Notes under the pieces: model-generated
Told to the model about the DNA's origin: nothing
Database searches by the model: none
Seen by the model: only the letters and a program-made list of their open reading frames with translations
Assembly: GCA_036346275.1 (NCBI GenBank)
Contig: CM070726.1
Coordinates: 27,563,410-27,627,409, forward strand
Source of the DNA: Otatea glauca
Lineage: Eukaryota > Streptophyta > Magnoliopsida > Poales > Poaceae
Direction of reading: 5' to 3'
DNA length: 64,000 nt
Translations under genes and position numbers: made by a program
Shown here: piece by piece, positions 22,930-34,662 of the stretch
Numbering within the stretch: position 1 is the stretch's first letter
How the letters are laid out: each line of letters begins with the position of its first letter

Positions 22930-25900
22930 GGAGCTCGAGGAAGCTACGACGTCGTCTTGGGTAAGTTCTGGTCAACTCAAGACTGCTTCTGCTTTGTTTG
23001 ATTCGGAGCTTCGATTCGCTTGTTTCTCAAAGTTTTGCAACCAAGAATGGATTTAAAGTGGTGAATCTTAAGTGTGTGCTCTTAGTCCAAGCCCGTGATC
23101 CGAGCTTAGATCTAGCCTTGGGTGTTTGGGAGCTAAGTTGTTTATGGATGGGATAGAATTTCTCGCGAATCTTATCTTGATAGATGCGCAATCCTAGACG
23201 TCATCCTTGGAATGGATTGGCTGTCCAAGCATAAGGTTATTTTAGATTGTGGCCAAGGATCGTGACCTTGGAAGGCCCTAGTGGCAAGAAAGTGGAGTTT
23301 CAAGCGACCGCGATTCGACGGCGCTAACGGTCAGCAGTGAAAGCCATCAAGCATGGAAGATGTGCGAAGAGCGAAAATACCCGGAGGTATTTCGGAAGAT
23401 TTGCCAGATTGCCACCGATCGTGATATCGAGTTTGTCATCGAAGTTAGCACTTGTACAAAGACCGATATCAAAGAGACCATATCGGATGCCTACCGACGA
23501 GTTAGTAGAAATGAAGAAGCGATTGAGGAACCGCAAGAGAAAGGTTTCATTAGACCAAGTTCATCGCCGTGGGGAGCCCGGTTTTGTTTGTTCGCAAGAA
23601 GGATGGAAGTCTTAGAATGTGCATCGACTACCGCACTTAATGAAGTAACGATCAAGAATAAGTATCCGCTGCCCGTGATCGACGACTTATTTGATCGCTT
23701 AAGAGGAGCCGGAGTTTTCTCCAAGATAGATCTTCGCTCGTGATACCATCGATTGAAGATCCGAGCAGAGGATGTACCTAAGACTGCGTTTTTACGCGAT
23801 ATGGACATTACGAGTTCACAGTCATGTCATTCGGATTGACTAATGCCCCAAAGATATTTCATGAACATGATGAATAAAGTCTTCATGGATTACTTGGACA
23901 AGTTTGTTGTAGTCTTCATAGACGATATCTTGGTTTACTCAAGACAGAGGAAGAGCATGCGTAACATCCGAGAATGGTTTTAGACAGTGAGAGCATCAAT
24001 TATATGCTAAGTTTAGCAAGTGTGAATTTTGGAAGGAGAAAGTTGAATTTCTCGGTCATGTAATGACTACCAAAGGAGTCGCAGATTGATCCCAGAAAGT
24101 GGACACGTGTTGCATTGGGAGCCACCAAGTCCATTACTCGATTCGTAGTTTTCGGGAATGGCGGATATTACCGTCGGTTCATAGAAGGATTCTCGACAAT
24201 TGCTAAACCCCTTACGCAGCTTGTTAAAGAAAGAGAAGAAGTTTGCATGGACGCGGAGTGCGAGAAAAGTTTCATGGAATTAAAGAAGCGTTTAACAATG
24301 ACCTCGTATTAGTGTTGCGGATGTGCGTAATGGATTTGACATTTATCGCGATGCTTCAAGCGGGGCTTGGGATGCGTGTTAATGCAAGAAGGCAAAGTCG
24401 TTGCTTATGCGTCGAGACAATTGAGACCGCATGAAGTGAATTACCCAACGCATGATTTGGAGTTTAGTCGTAGTGCATGCTTTAAAGATATGGCGCCATT
24501 ATCTCATAGGAAATAGATGTGAGATATATCACGGACCATAAGAGTCTCAAATACATATTCACTCAATCGACTGAATATGAGACAAGCGAAGATGGCTTGA
24601 GCTAATTAAGGATTATAATGTGGGAATCCATTATCATCCCGAAAAGCCAATGTGGTGGCGGATGCCCGAGTCGAAAAAGCCATAGCGCAAATGCATTGTC
24701 AATGGAGGATCAACCGAATTATGCAAGGAATTTCAGAGGTTAAGATTGGAGGTCGTTCAAGGAATGATAGCTGCGCTAGAAGTAAAACCAACATTAGAGG
24801 ATCGATTAGAGAAGGTCAACAAGATGACGATAAAATTTCAAAAATCAAGGCTAAAAGGAAGAAGGCCTAGCCATAGATTTCACTCTGGACGAACAAGGAA
24901 CTATGTTCTTCAAAGGCCGAATTTGTGTGCGGATAAAAGGAATTAAAACAATTGATTCTTGAGGAAGCGCATGATTCAAAGTACTCAATTCATCCAGAAG
25001 TGCTAAAATGTACCAGATTTGAAGGAGAGATTCGTGGCCAAAATGAAGCGTGAAGTGGTGAGCATGTTGCATTATGCGACGTGTGTCGAGAGTAAAGGCT
25101 ATGCACCAAAGACCCATTTGGTTTGTTGCAACCGCTGAAAATTCGGAATGGAAGTGGGAGGAAATCGGGATGGATTTTATCACCGGTTTACCTAAGACTC
25201 GTAAAGGTTACGATTCCATTTGGGTTATCGTGGATCGCCTAACCAAGGTCGCCATTTCATCTCAAGAAAGACCACTTACTCCGAGATCGCTTGGCGTAAC
25301 TGTACATGTCCAGGATTGTATGTTTGCATGGAGTGCCAAAGAAGATTGTGTCGATGAGGTACCCAATTTACCTCAAGGTTTTGGAATAAGTTGCATGAAG
25401 CAATGGGAACCGTCTCAATTTCAAGACAAAGATATCACCGCAGATGGATGGTCGATCGAAAGAGTAAATCGATCTTAGAGGATATGTTGAGAGCTTGTGC
25501 CTTAGCTTACGCTACGACATGGGATAAATGTTTGCCATATGCGAGTTCGATTATAATAATAGTTATCAAGCTAGCCTACAAATGTCACCGCTCGAGGCAT
25601 TGTATGGACGTGCTTGTCGTACTCCATTGAATTGGAACGAGACAGAGAACGCTTGGTGTTTGGGCCGATATCCTCGAAGAGGCGAGAAAGTCAAGTAGCA
25701 ATGATCGAGAGAGATTAAAGATAGCACACCAAGACAGAAAAGCTACGCCGATAATCGCCGTCGAGATTTGAGTTTTGAACCGTAAGATCATGTGTACCTC
25801 GTGGTTACCCTCTTAAGGGCGTTAAGAGATTTCACGTTAAAGGAAGCTTGCACCAAGATATGTCGGTCCGCTCAAGATTCCGAGCCGTCGAGAGAGGTAG

Positions 25901-26205
25901 CTTATCGATTAGAGTTGCCTCACCATTGGCAGGAGTGCATGATGTATTCCATGTATCGCAGCTTAAGAAGTGTCTCAGAGTGCCATGAGCAAGCCCGTTG
26001 GAGGCAATAGAGTCGCAAGAAGATTTGACTTATAAAGAGCAACCAATGTAATTTTGATGTTGTGGAGCGCAAGACCGTAAACAAGTCTATTCGCTTTGCA
26101 GAGTTCAATGGAGCAATCATTCAAAGTGAAGCCACTTGGGAGCGAGAAGAAGAATTGAAGTCGAATTCCGAACCTATTCTCTAGTTAGCCCCAATCTCTG
26201 CCGAG
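22930..26205 (+). pseudogene. pol of element D: protease, RT, RNase H, integrase, chromodomain, broken
   Basis: Protease: an LFDS..SFVS remnant near 22995, with a base missing in the DSG triplet. Reverse transcriptase: [31 protein letters not shown] and VFSKIDLRS (23460-23740), then [13 protein letters not shown] near 23905. RNase [18 protein letters not shown] near 24400 and [11 protein letters not shown] near 24540. Integrase: [34 protein letters not shown] (25155-25245, itself intact) and ILEDMLR near 25475. A chromodomain-like end lies at 26040-26160. More than ten frameshifts are evident. Confidence 0.88.
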
Positions 26206-26210
26206 ATTCA

Positions 26211-26224
26211 TTAAGGGGGAGGTT
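26211..26224 (+). other. Polypurine tract of element D
   Basis: TTAAGGGGGAGGTT immediately before the 3' LTR start at 26225. Confidence 0.88.
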
Positions 26225-29200
26225 TGTAACATCCCAAAATTTGGCTTAATTAAGTTTTTGTTGTTTAAAAGTGCATTTGTGATTTTCTCGAATTTATTTG
26301 GATTTTTCTCGATTTATTTGAATTAAATGTTATTTTGGGTTTATTGCTTTTATTCAAAAGTATTTAAATCTGTGCAAAGTCAAAATAAAGTTTTGTCAAA
26401 ATATTTTATTTAAGTCCGAATGTCTCAAAGTATTTTTGAGATTTTTCTTGAATTTTCCTGATTATTTTATTGCCTAAAACAAATTAAAGGAATTTTTGGA
26501 ATTAGTTTAATTGGAAAATGTTAAAAAATCTTTTGAGCAGTGTTGGGCCGAGCCCAACATCGTGCGCTATAGAACCCGCGTCGGTGCGGCCCACCGGCCG
26601 CCATGGCCGTCGCGAGAAACCCTAGATCGGCGACCGCTCATCGCGATCCAATGGCCCGCAGAGGGCCGCGTGTGTGTGCGCGCTTTAGCCGTCGGATCCG
26701 ACACGCGTCGCAACGCCGCTTGTCGTCTCCGATCCGACTCGGAGTTCATCGCCGTGACGCCGCGGACTCTTCGCCGTGTGGGAGCGCGGACGCCGAGGCT
26801 ATAAAGGAGGGGTAGCGCCCGAGGTTCGCAAGCCGCCGCATCTTTTGGGTGGAAAGTTTCGCGAGAGCAACCCGAGAACGTCGCCGCAAGCTCGCCGGAG
26901 TTGAAGTCTGCGCCGCCGAGTTTTTGCTCAAGCACGCCGCCGGTTCGTCGGTTTTCGCGTGTGGACTCGAGATCTGGACTCACCGGCGCCGCGCCGACTA
27001 CTCTACTCACTCGCCGGAGACGCGCCAAACGCCGCCGCCTTGGTCTTCGTCTTCAAGTCCGGTAAGACTCACCGTCGCGCCGCCATCGCTGGACCAGAGC
27101 TCGGAAGCCGTCGGATCTAGATTGATGGTCGATGCGTTGCCACGCCGCTCGCGATTGATGACCGTCCGATCGGGTTTCGTCGGATCGATCGAACCGCTGG
27201 TTGAGCCAATCGCAGACGGCCACGCGTCGGCGCTGGTGCCGAGGCGCCGTGAGCCGAGTCACCGTAAGCCCAAGACGAGTTCAGAGACTCATCCATGCGC
27301 CGAGGACACGTGTCGGCGTGGGATTGGCCGAGACCGATCTTGACGCCATGCTTGCGTCATAATTACATTTTTCAATTGGAAAATATTCCGATTGGAAATT
27401 CCGTGATGATGACGTCATCATGAGGTCACGCTGACGTCATAAATCGATTTTTCAGTATAAAAATAAATCTGTTAATTCGTATTTTCTGATTTTCTGATTT
27501 CAGTATTTATTTCAAACTTCAAAAGGCTATATCTTTTGCATCGTAACTCGGAATTGAGTGATTCCAGTTTATAAAAATTTGTAAAATTGAGATCTATTTA
27601 ATGGTGAATTTTAATTGATTTTTGGAGTTCAATTGCTCTCTGTTTTGGCATTTATTTGCTTTTCTCTTTGATGACGCGTAGACGTTGAATTGTGCGACGC
27701 TCGAGGAAGATCAAGCAACCCAAGAGCAAGCTTCAGATCAAGATCAGGACCTATTCCAAGGCAAGTTGTGCTTTGATCATGTTGAACCCATGTTTATAAA
27801 ATTGCTATGTTTGTTTTACAATATTGCATATATTTCAAATATACAATTGTTTCAAATTAGATTGGGTTTAGCTAAAATACCAGATTGATCTATACCCTAC
27901 CTTGTCATTATATGCCATGAACCATTGTCACCCTAGATTGGTTTAATATAGTTGATTAATAATTATGATCAACATTGGAGGTTAGACCGTATTAGTTGCT
28001 TAGCCATGCCACGTCATCACATGTGTCAGAATCATTGTTAATTAATCTTGATTAACGGAATATGGAACAATGTTATGAACTTGTGTGTCATGTGGGATCA
28101 CACGACGAGATTGAGTTGTTGTGGCGAGTCATGTCGCAACGATGTTGAATTGTTGATGGCACGTGGTGCTTGGTAATCAAGCGGGTGATGATAACTTAGA
28201 TTGGGGCAAGTGGCAAGGGCGAGGAGGCCAAGGTGGGCCCGATGGGCGATGGTATGTGGAAGTCTTGCCTTGATCACACTAAGGACTTAACCTTGCAAGC
28301 CTTTGACTCGAGTCAATCATGCAACCACATGTCCGTATGGGCCACCTAATGAGTAATTTGCAAAGTCTTAATTTTGATACTATCGTGGTCGGTGTGAGTT
28401 CCGGGTCGGTGTAATTCACATGGCGCAAGAGGGGGCCCCGGATGTAGTTTCTGAGACCGCCTTGAGTGTTGAAACCTTAGCGGGTAGTATCGGGTTAAGA
28501 TAGAGCATTGTAAAGGCTTTGTTATAATCACTCGCCTTGGTGGTGTTTGGTTGTATCATCGTGGGTAAAGTGCATAACCTCTGCAGAGTGTGAAACTATT
28601 CGGATAGCCGTGCTCGCGGTATTGAGCAATGCTCGGAATTACAGGTTAAGGGTTAGCTTAATTAATTGGACAACTTGGTTGGGATGGCGGAATGCCATGT
28701 GGAAGATGGAATTTAACTTAGGATTGGAAACTTGGTTTACTTGAGAAATACTGAATTTATTTATTATCGTTATTTGTTTTACATCCTTTACAATCTATAT
28801 ACTGTATTCGTTCATAAATGCTGCTTATTGCAAAATAGCCATGATAGCCTATCCATTGGAATAAGCCTTGCATATAGATACATGGAATTGCATTCTGTGC
28901 ACAACTTGTTGAGTGCTTTAAGTACTCACCCTTGCCAAACAACAATAATCAACAGTTGAAGAATCTACACTGTGTTGGAAGATGAAGTCCAAGAAGACAC
29001 GAGTCATTAGGGTCCGAGCCTTGTCGGTTGCCTGTGGTGGTGATGAGCTACCTACGCTTCTACTTTCCACGCTTAATTATTAGCTTATATTCTCAGTCTT
29101 GCCCTGCGTGGCTTAATAATGTAAGTTGGTCATAAGATCATACATTTAGCTATATCAATAAATGAACTATTATTCTATTATCGTTGTGTATGATGTGATA

Positions 29201-29292
29201 TGTACCAATGTTAAGCTGTGTGCACTAGCGTTGATCCTGGGAATAGTGCAGTAAACACAGTGGGTTCGAATCAGTGGATTCGGGTCCTTACA
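26225..29292 (+). repeat. 3' LTR of element D
   Basis: Colinear with 17521-20592. Most visible differences are one- or two-base losses or swaps at CAG or CTG sites, for example CTGG read as CTCG near 26287 and CCAGAA as CCGAA near 26415. Hairpins are at 28911-28927 and 29221-29250. It ends CTTACA and is followed by target duplication CGCAT. Confidence 0.95.
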
Positions 29293-30575
29293 CGCATGAG
29301 ACTTTATACTCCATTCATCCTGGAAGTACCAAGATGTACCAAGACCTCGAGGAAAGGTATTGGTGGCCCAGTATGAAGCGTGAGATTGCAGAGTATGTTG
29401 CACTTTGTGATGTCTGCCAGAAGGTCAAGGCAGAGCATCAGAGGCCAGCCGGATTGCTGCAGCCATTGAAGATTCCAGAGTGGAAGTGGGAAGAAATTGG
29501 TATGGATTTCATCACCGGATTTCCTAAGACCCAAGCAGTTTATGACTCGATCTGGGTAATAGTGGATCGATTGACTAAGGTAGCTCACTTCATTCCAGTT
29601 AAGACTACCTATACAGGAGATAAATTAGCAGAATTATATATGTCAAGGATCGTCAGTCTTCACGGAGTGCCTAAGAAGATAGTGTCTGATAGAGGAACCC
29701 AGTTTACCTCTCGTTTTTGGCAGAGTCTGCATGAAGCTATGGGAACTCATCTCAGATTCAGTACTACCTATCACCCTCAAACCGATGGACAGACTGAGCG
29801 TGTGAATCAGATTCTTGAGGATATGTTAAGAGCTTATGCCTTAACTTATGGTGCCAAGTGGGACAAGTGTTTGCCCTATACAGAGTTTTCCTACAACAAT
29901 AGTTATTAGGCCAGTTTGCAGATGTCGCCTTTCGAAGCCTTATATGGAAGAAAATGCAGAACCCCTCTCAATTGGAAGGAATTTGGAGAAAGACAATTGT
30001 TTGGTCCTGCCATACTGCAAGAAGCCGAAGAGCAAGTCCAATTAATTCGAGACCGTTTAAAGATCGCTCAAAGCAGACAGAAGAGTTATGCAGATAATCG
30101 TCGCAGAGATTTGAGTTTCGAGCCCGATGATTATGTTTATCTCAGAGTCACCCCTCTCAAAGGAGTTAAGAGATTTCAAGTAAAAGGAAAGCTTGCCCCT
30201 AGATATGTGGGACCATTCAAAATCTTGGAACGAAGAGGCGAGGTGGCCTACAAGTTAGAATTGCCTCAGTCTTTTGCCGAAATTCATGATGTGTTCCATG
30301 TATCGCAGTTGAAGAAATGCCTGCGTGTGCCAGAAGAACAGATGCCATTGGAAGCCATTGATTTGCAGGAGGATCTTACCTACAAGGAGCAACCAGTGAA
30401 AATTTTGGATATAGTAGAGCGTATCACGAGGAGCAAGATCATCCGTTTTTGCAAGGTCCAGTGGAGCAATCATTCAGAAGAGGAAGCAACTTGGGAGCGC
30501 GAAGAGGATCCGAAGTCCGAGTTTCCCCACCTATTCCCTAGCCAGCCTGAATCTCGGGGTCGAGATTCCATTTAA
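29293..30575 (+). pseudogene. Integrase and chromodomain of element C, right part
   Basis: This continues the polyprotein after element D. The HHCC finger is completed by HETLYSIHP and CDVCQKVK. The DDE catalytic core shows D in GMDFITG, D in VSDRGTQF and E in TERVNQILEDML. A TAG at 29907-29909 replaces an expected Gln codon. After it the frame is open to TAA at 30573: YGRKCRTPLNW, YADNRRRDL, the KGKLAPRYVGPF core and HDVFHVSQLKKCL, then a chromodomain-like tail with VKILDIVERITRSKI and EATWERE. Such tails direct integration to particular chromatin in chromoviruses. Confidence 0.93.
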
Positions 30576-30584
30576 GGGGGGAGA
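30571..30584 (+). other. Polypurine tract of element C
   Basis: AAGGGGGGAGA lies directly before the 3' LTR start at 30587, the place from which plus-strand cDNA is primed. Confidence 0.9.
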
Positions 30585-30586
30585 TT

Positions 30587-33463
30587 TGTAACATCCCAAA
30601 ATTTGAGTTTTGGAATATTTGAATTCAAAAGTAAACCATGTGCATTTTTCTTGAATTAATTACAGCTTAATTTGAATTTTCCATTAATGAAAGGATTTAA
30701 TTTTTCTGTATTTTTGGGGATTTTTCTGAATTCATTTGCTATTTATTTGAATTTATTTGCATTTAATTGATTTTTTTGGATTTTTTCTTAATTGGAAAAG
30801 GTTTTTATTTTCTGAAAAGCCTCTCGGGCCGAATCTCCGCCAGCCCATTTCTCCGGCTCGCCTTGCCTCGGCCCATTTCCCACGCTTCGGCCCGCTCCAC
30901 TCGCTCCGCGGCCCGCCTCCCTCGCGCGCCTCGGCGCGTCGCCGCTCGGCTGCGCCGCCACCACCATTGCCGTCGTCCGTCCACGCGCCACGCGTTCGGT
31001 CCGGATCGCTCCGCGTCGCCCGTGTTTGCGCCGCCGCCAGCCGAACCCTAGCCGCCGCTGTTCTTAGAGTCCGGGTCGGACACGGCCTCCGAGACCCCTA
31101 TTTAAAGCGCCGCAGCCCTCCCGAGGATTGCCCCTCCGTGCCGCTTCATTTGCCCCTTCGCCCCTCGTCCGAGCATCCACCGTTGACGTGTGCACCCTTG
31201 TCGGAGTTCGCCGCCCTTGCCGAAGCTTCCGCCGCCTTTTCCTTCGCCGCCGGTGCGTCTCCGCCGCTGTTGTGGGTCTCTTCGCCTTATCCGCGTCGTG
31301 CTCTTCCCGATCCGCATCGAGCCGCTCCGATCCGTCGCGTCTTCGCCGTACGCTGCGCCTTCTTCCCCGAGTCCGGTGAGTCTTGTGCCGTCGCTCGCCG
31401 CCGTCCTCCTTCGCCGAACTGTGGCCGCCCGATCTGCCATGGACATCACGGATCCAGCCACGTCTCCGCTGCCCGAGCCTTGCGTCCCCGCCGCTCGATC
31501 CTGTGTCGCCGTCAGATGCGCGATGCGTGGACAACCACGTCAGCGCCGCGTGTCTGTCCGCGTCAGCCACCACCGTCAGCCCTGCTGCCGCGTGTCGCCG
31601 ACGCAAACGCCGACGTCAGCCGTGCACCGGGTGCACGGTGAACCGAGCCCGCGCCGTGAACCGAGTCGAACGAGAGCCGGTTGACGTCAGCGATTGCGCA
31701 GTAAATCCTTTTTCCGTATAAAAATAAATCCAGAAATTTTGTTTTTCTGATTTTCTGTATTTTCTTTGAATTTAATTTTCCAGAAGCTAGTTCTCCCTCA
31801 TACGAACTCCGATTGAGGCGATTCAAGTTTCAAAATTTTTCTAAAATCAAGATCTAGCTTCCAGAGCTATTTATTTTCAGTTTTGAGCTTGTTTGAGTCT
31901 CTGTTTTGTATTTATTTGGTTTCATTGCTTCTTTTCCGGTAGACGCTAATTCCGAGGGCGCGAACGAAGACTTTGATGACCAAGACTCAGCATTAGATCA
32001 GCAAGGCAAGTCGGAATCCTTTGATCATATTGATCCTATGTTTGCAAAAGTAATTTACTTTTATACAATTGCATGCTATTTTATGTATCAATGCTTATTT
32101 AATGGGAGTAGATGTATACCTAGTTGAAACTATGCCACCTTGATTAATTGTATGCCATGTATCCATTGTTAGACAAAGGTTGGGACATTACTAGTTGGAC
32201 ATAATCATTATACCAACAGTGGGTTACGTGGCTATGCTTAGACATGCTTAGGTATACGTTGGTATTCATGTCACATCTTGAATAATGTTAATCTTGACTT
32301 AATGAGATATTGAATCATGGCCGTTAGCCACTGTTGTAAAATTTGTTCTACCATGGCGGGGTTTGCCATTGGTCTTGGTTGAATGAATTGTTTTCCCTCG
32401 GGCAAGTGATCGTGCAGTAAAGGGGGTGATTTCTAGCACATTGGGATGTGGATGTCTTGCCTGAGACAACTGAAGGAATTAATCTTCCGCGCCATTGAAC
32501 TGGGCCTAACCGTACTACCACAAGTCTGGTATGGGACAGACCTAGCTGATTAATTTGCCATATCTAGTCTTGAGTACTTCCAGTTGGTGGTGTGGGTTCC
32601 GGGATGGACGGGTAGATTCGCAAGGCGCAAGAGGGGGCCCTAATGGGCGAAACCTTAGCGGGCAGTACCGAGTTTAGACAGTGCATTGTAAAGGCTTTGT
32701 CATGATATCTCTGCGACACACCAAAGGAAGTGTGTTAGTAACGTTTGCACAAAGAGATTTTCATGTCTTGTGGGTAATGTTGTACAACCTCTGCAGAGTG
32801 TAAAACTATTCGAATAGCCGCGTCCGCGGTCATGGACAAGCCCGTGAATTTCACATGGGGTATAGAGTGTTTCATAAAATATGGAATTGTTGGGATGTGA
32901 ACGGGGAGTTCACTGTTGTTTTGTTGTCTATCATTGATTTACCAGTTATTTATATATCTTTTCATAAATATGCTTTCAATCTATTTATTGTATTTCAATT
33001 CAAGTATTGCTTTCTCCAAATGAACTATATAGCCATCCTTGTCAAGCCGTGCATAAATATATTGCATCAATTCCCTGCGGCTTGCTGAGTACTTTTTGTA
33101 CTCACGGCTTTATGCCCTTGTTGATCAGTTGCTGAAGGAGATAATGAGTATCATGAGGAGGAATTCTATGAAGACTACGTGGATTAGGAAGGCGTTCCCC
33201 AGACGATTGCCTGTGGCATGTCGAATGGCTCAAGTTACCTTTTCCGCTGCAATAATTATTTGTTTCTTAAAGCCCTTAAGGCATATTGGTGTAAACATTG
33301 ACCATAAGGTCGTTTGCTTTATTCAATAATAATTTGCTTCTTCTTAGTTAATTCGTTGTATGGAATGATATTTCATCTATGTTTTCACTTTGTGCACTAG
33401 CGTGATCCTGGACTAGTGCAGTATACACAGAGGGTTTCGAATTTGCAAATCCTGGTCCCGACA
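30587..33463 (+). repeat. 3' LTR of element C
   Basis: TGTAACATCCC to CCCGACA, with target duplication CCTAC after it. It is the partner of 10797-13641. Differences are scattered substitutions plus length changes concentrated in the GC-rich block (30830-31680), so the insertion is not recent. It retains the TATTTAAA box, conserved box (32761-32840) and both hairpins (33087-33103, 33393-33420). Confidence 0.95.
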
Positions 33464-33705
33464 CCTACTTAAGAGCTTTCAGTTCCCTACATAGGAGATA
33501 GACATTCAAAACATCAACAATGATATCGAATTATCTAATGGAGTAAGCCTGAAATCTTTTTGACTTCAATGAATGAAAATAAAGATGGAAGCATTAAGAA
33601 AATTGAGGAATTGAATGATCTTGAAGAAACGTCTATCTATTGACAACTAAGTACATACCAACCATAACTCCTAATCTCTTTTTAGGTTAGGTCCTAATCC
33701 CATTT
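33464..33705. other. CACTA right arm, non-coding start
   Basis: Begins with the second CCTAC duplication of element C. No coding signal or repeat was recognised before the long hairpin. Confidence 0.5.
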
Positions 33706-33909
33706 AAGGATATGTGGTTCAGGCAATTCCTAAGCTATTGTACAACTCTAGAGAAAATTTTGACAGCATCTCCCCGCTGTTCTCCAAATACACGTCTCAA
33801 CAACAAGTCAAGAGGGGTGTGTATTCGAAGAACACCAGGGAGATGCTACCGAAACTTTCTCTAGAGTTGTACAACCGCTTAGAAACTTGCCCAAACCATA
33901 TATCCTCGA
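33706..33909. repeat. Long imperfect inverted repeat (about 200-nt hairpin)
   Basis: The two halves are complementary almost throughout. The best core is TTGTACAACTCTAGAGAAA (33738-33756) against TTTCTCTAGAGTTGTACAA (33856-33874). Pairing continues outward to GGATATGTGGTTCAGGCAA versus TTGCCCAAACCATATATCC with a few mismatches. It continues inward through AGCATCTCCCCGCTGTTCT versus AGAACACCAGGGAGATGCT and AATACAC versus GTGTATT. The small apical loop lies near 33800-33816. It could be a foldback transposon remnant, an inverted duplication, or a source of small RNA. No family was recognised. Confidence 0.85.
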
Positions 33910-34426
33910 ACGTCTAAAAAATGTGGACAATTTGAGACCTCGCATGTCAGCATATTTATAAACAATCACCCTCGAACGAGAGACATAGGTTACGCAACCT
34001 AAACTCTAACATTTATCATATTACAGCAACAATAATTCTAGATTAACACGAGAGTACTACAAAGATAAATGGATGTGTGTTTGTCAAATAAAGGGTATGA
34101 AATATAATAAGATGCACACAATTCTAGTGCAACCTAAACTCTCTTTGCAACATATCGAATTACCTAGTGTAAAATTGAAGGAGTTTGAAGGAATGCTCAC
34201 CTTATGAAGGAAACCACAAATGTGGAAAAATTAAGTGAAAATCTCCTTAAGCTAGGGTTTCAACTTTACCCTCTTAACACCCAACCTCGAGGATTTCATA
34301 ATTTCTCATCTATGTATTGCTTCCAATCAGAGTATGCGGTGTATTTTGGGGCAACGACGGTTTTATTGCCTCTGGAACAATAACAGAGTAGAGTTCATCC
34401 CAAGGGTATAAATAACCTAACGAGGC

Positions 34427-34642
34427 ACATCAGAATAGGTTCTCATATTAGAACCAATTGTGATGTGCCCATGCACATCACAATCGGTTCTTAGGTGGGA
34501 ATCGATTGTGATGTGCCCAATGCTACATCACAATGGGTTCTAACTTGAGAACCAATTGTGATTATTATTAATATCCTCTCTGAAATCATTTATCACAATC
34601 GATTTTTCAAGTTAGTAACCGATCCAGATGAAGTGATAGTAT
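34427..34642 (-). repeat. Palindromic subterminal repeats of the CACTA
   Basis: Four tandem palindromic units lie within 240 bases of the element end. The clearest is 34472-34514, where CACATCACAATCGGTTC faces GGAATCGATTGTGATGTG across a short spacer. The units near 34427, 34525 and 34592 keep the CACAAT..GTTCT core. Arrays like this are the usual transposase-binding sites at CACTA ends. A partial unit also occurs at 6722-6756. Confidence 0.8.
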
Positions 34643-34650
34643 TGTACCAT

Positions 34651-34662
34651 TTTGTAGTAGTG
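34651..34662 (-). repeat. CACTA terminal inverted repeat, right end
   Basis: TTTGTAGTAGTG, complement CACTACTACAAA. It is followed by CAT, the likely 3-bp target duplication. No matching left terminus was found in the window. Confidence 0.75.

Larger units (their letters stand above)
17521..29292 (+). mobile_element. Tekay-like LTR retrotransposon D nested in element C
   Basis: A full-length element: 5' LTR 17521-20592, PBS near 20597, an accessory region, gag, pol, polypurine tract and 3' LTR 26225-29292, with target duplication CGCAT at 17516-17520 and 29293-29297. Its pol domains are close relatives of those of C. Nearly every coding frame is disrupted by short indels, yet the two LTRs are colinear and close to equal in length (about 3072 and 3068 bases), which argues for a young insertion. 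The pattern of indels is treated in the findings. Confidence 0.95.
10797..33463 (+). mobile_element. Tekay-like Ty3/gypsy LTR retrotransposon C
   Basis: Complete element boundaries are visible: 5' LTR 10797-13641, PBS at 13646, gag then protease, RT, RNase H, integrase and a chromodomain-like tail, a polypurine tract at 30571-30584 and 3' LTR 30587-33463. The target duplication CCTAC occurs at 10792-10796 and 33464-33468. Domain order, with integrase last, marks Ty3/gypsy, and the chromodomain-like C-terminus with iMet PBS fits the Tekay/Del chromovirus clade. Element D is inserted at 17521-29292. All reading frames are interrupted, so it is non-autonomous now. Confidence 0.95.
5281..34662 (-). 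mobile_element. CACTA (En/Spm) transposon, split by element C
   Basis: The left arm (5281-10796) holds a TNP2-type transposase pseudogene on the minus strand. The right arm (33464-34662) holds palindromic subterminal repeats and ends TTTGTAGTAGTG, whose complement CACTACTACAAA is a typical CACTA terminus. Removing element C with one copy of its CCTAC duplication makes the arms contiguous. The transposase runs away from the 34662 end, so that end is the element's 5' side. The opposite terminus was not found; LTR A abuts at 5280 and the rest probably lies beyond elements A and B. The 3-bp duplication expected outside the right end would be CAT (34663-34665). Confidence 0.75.
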
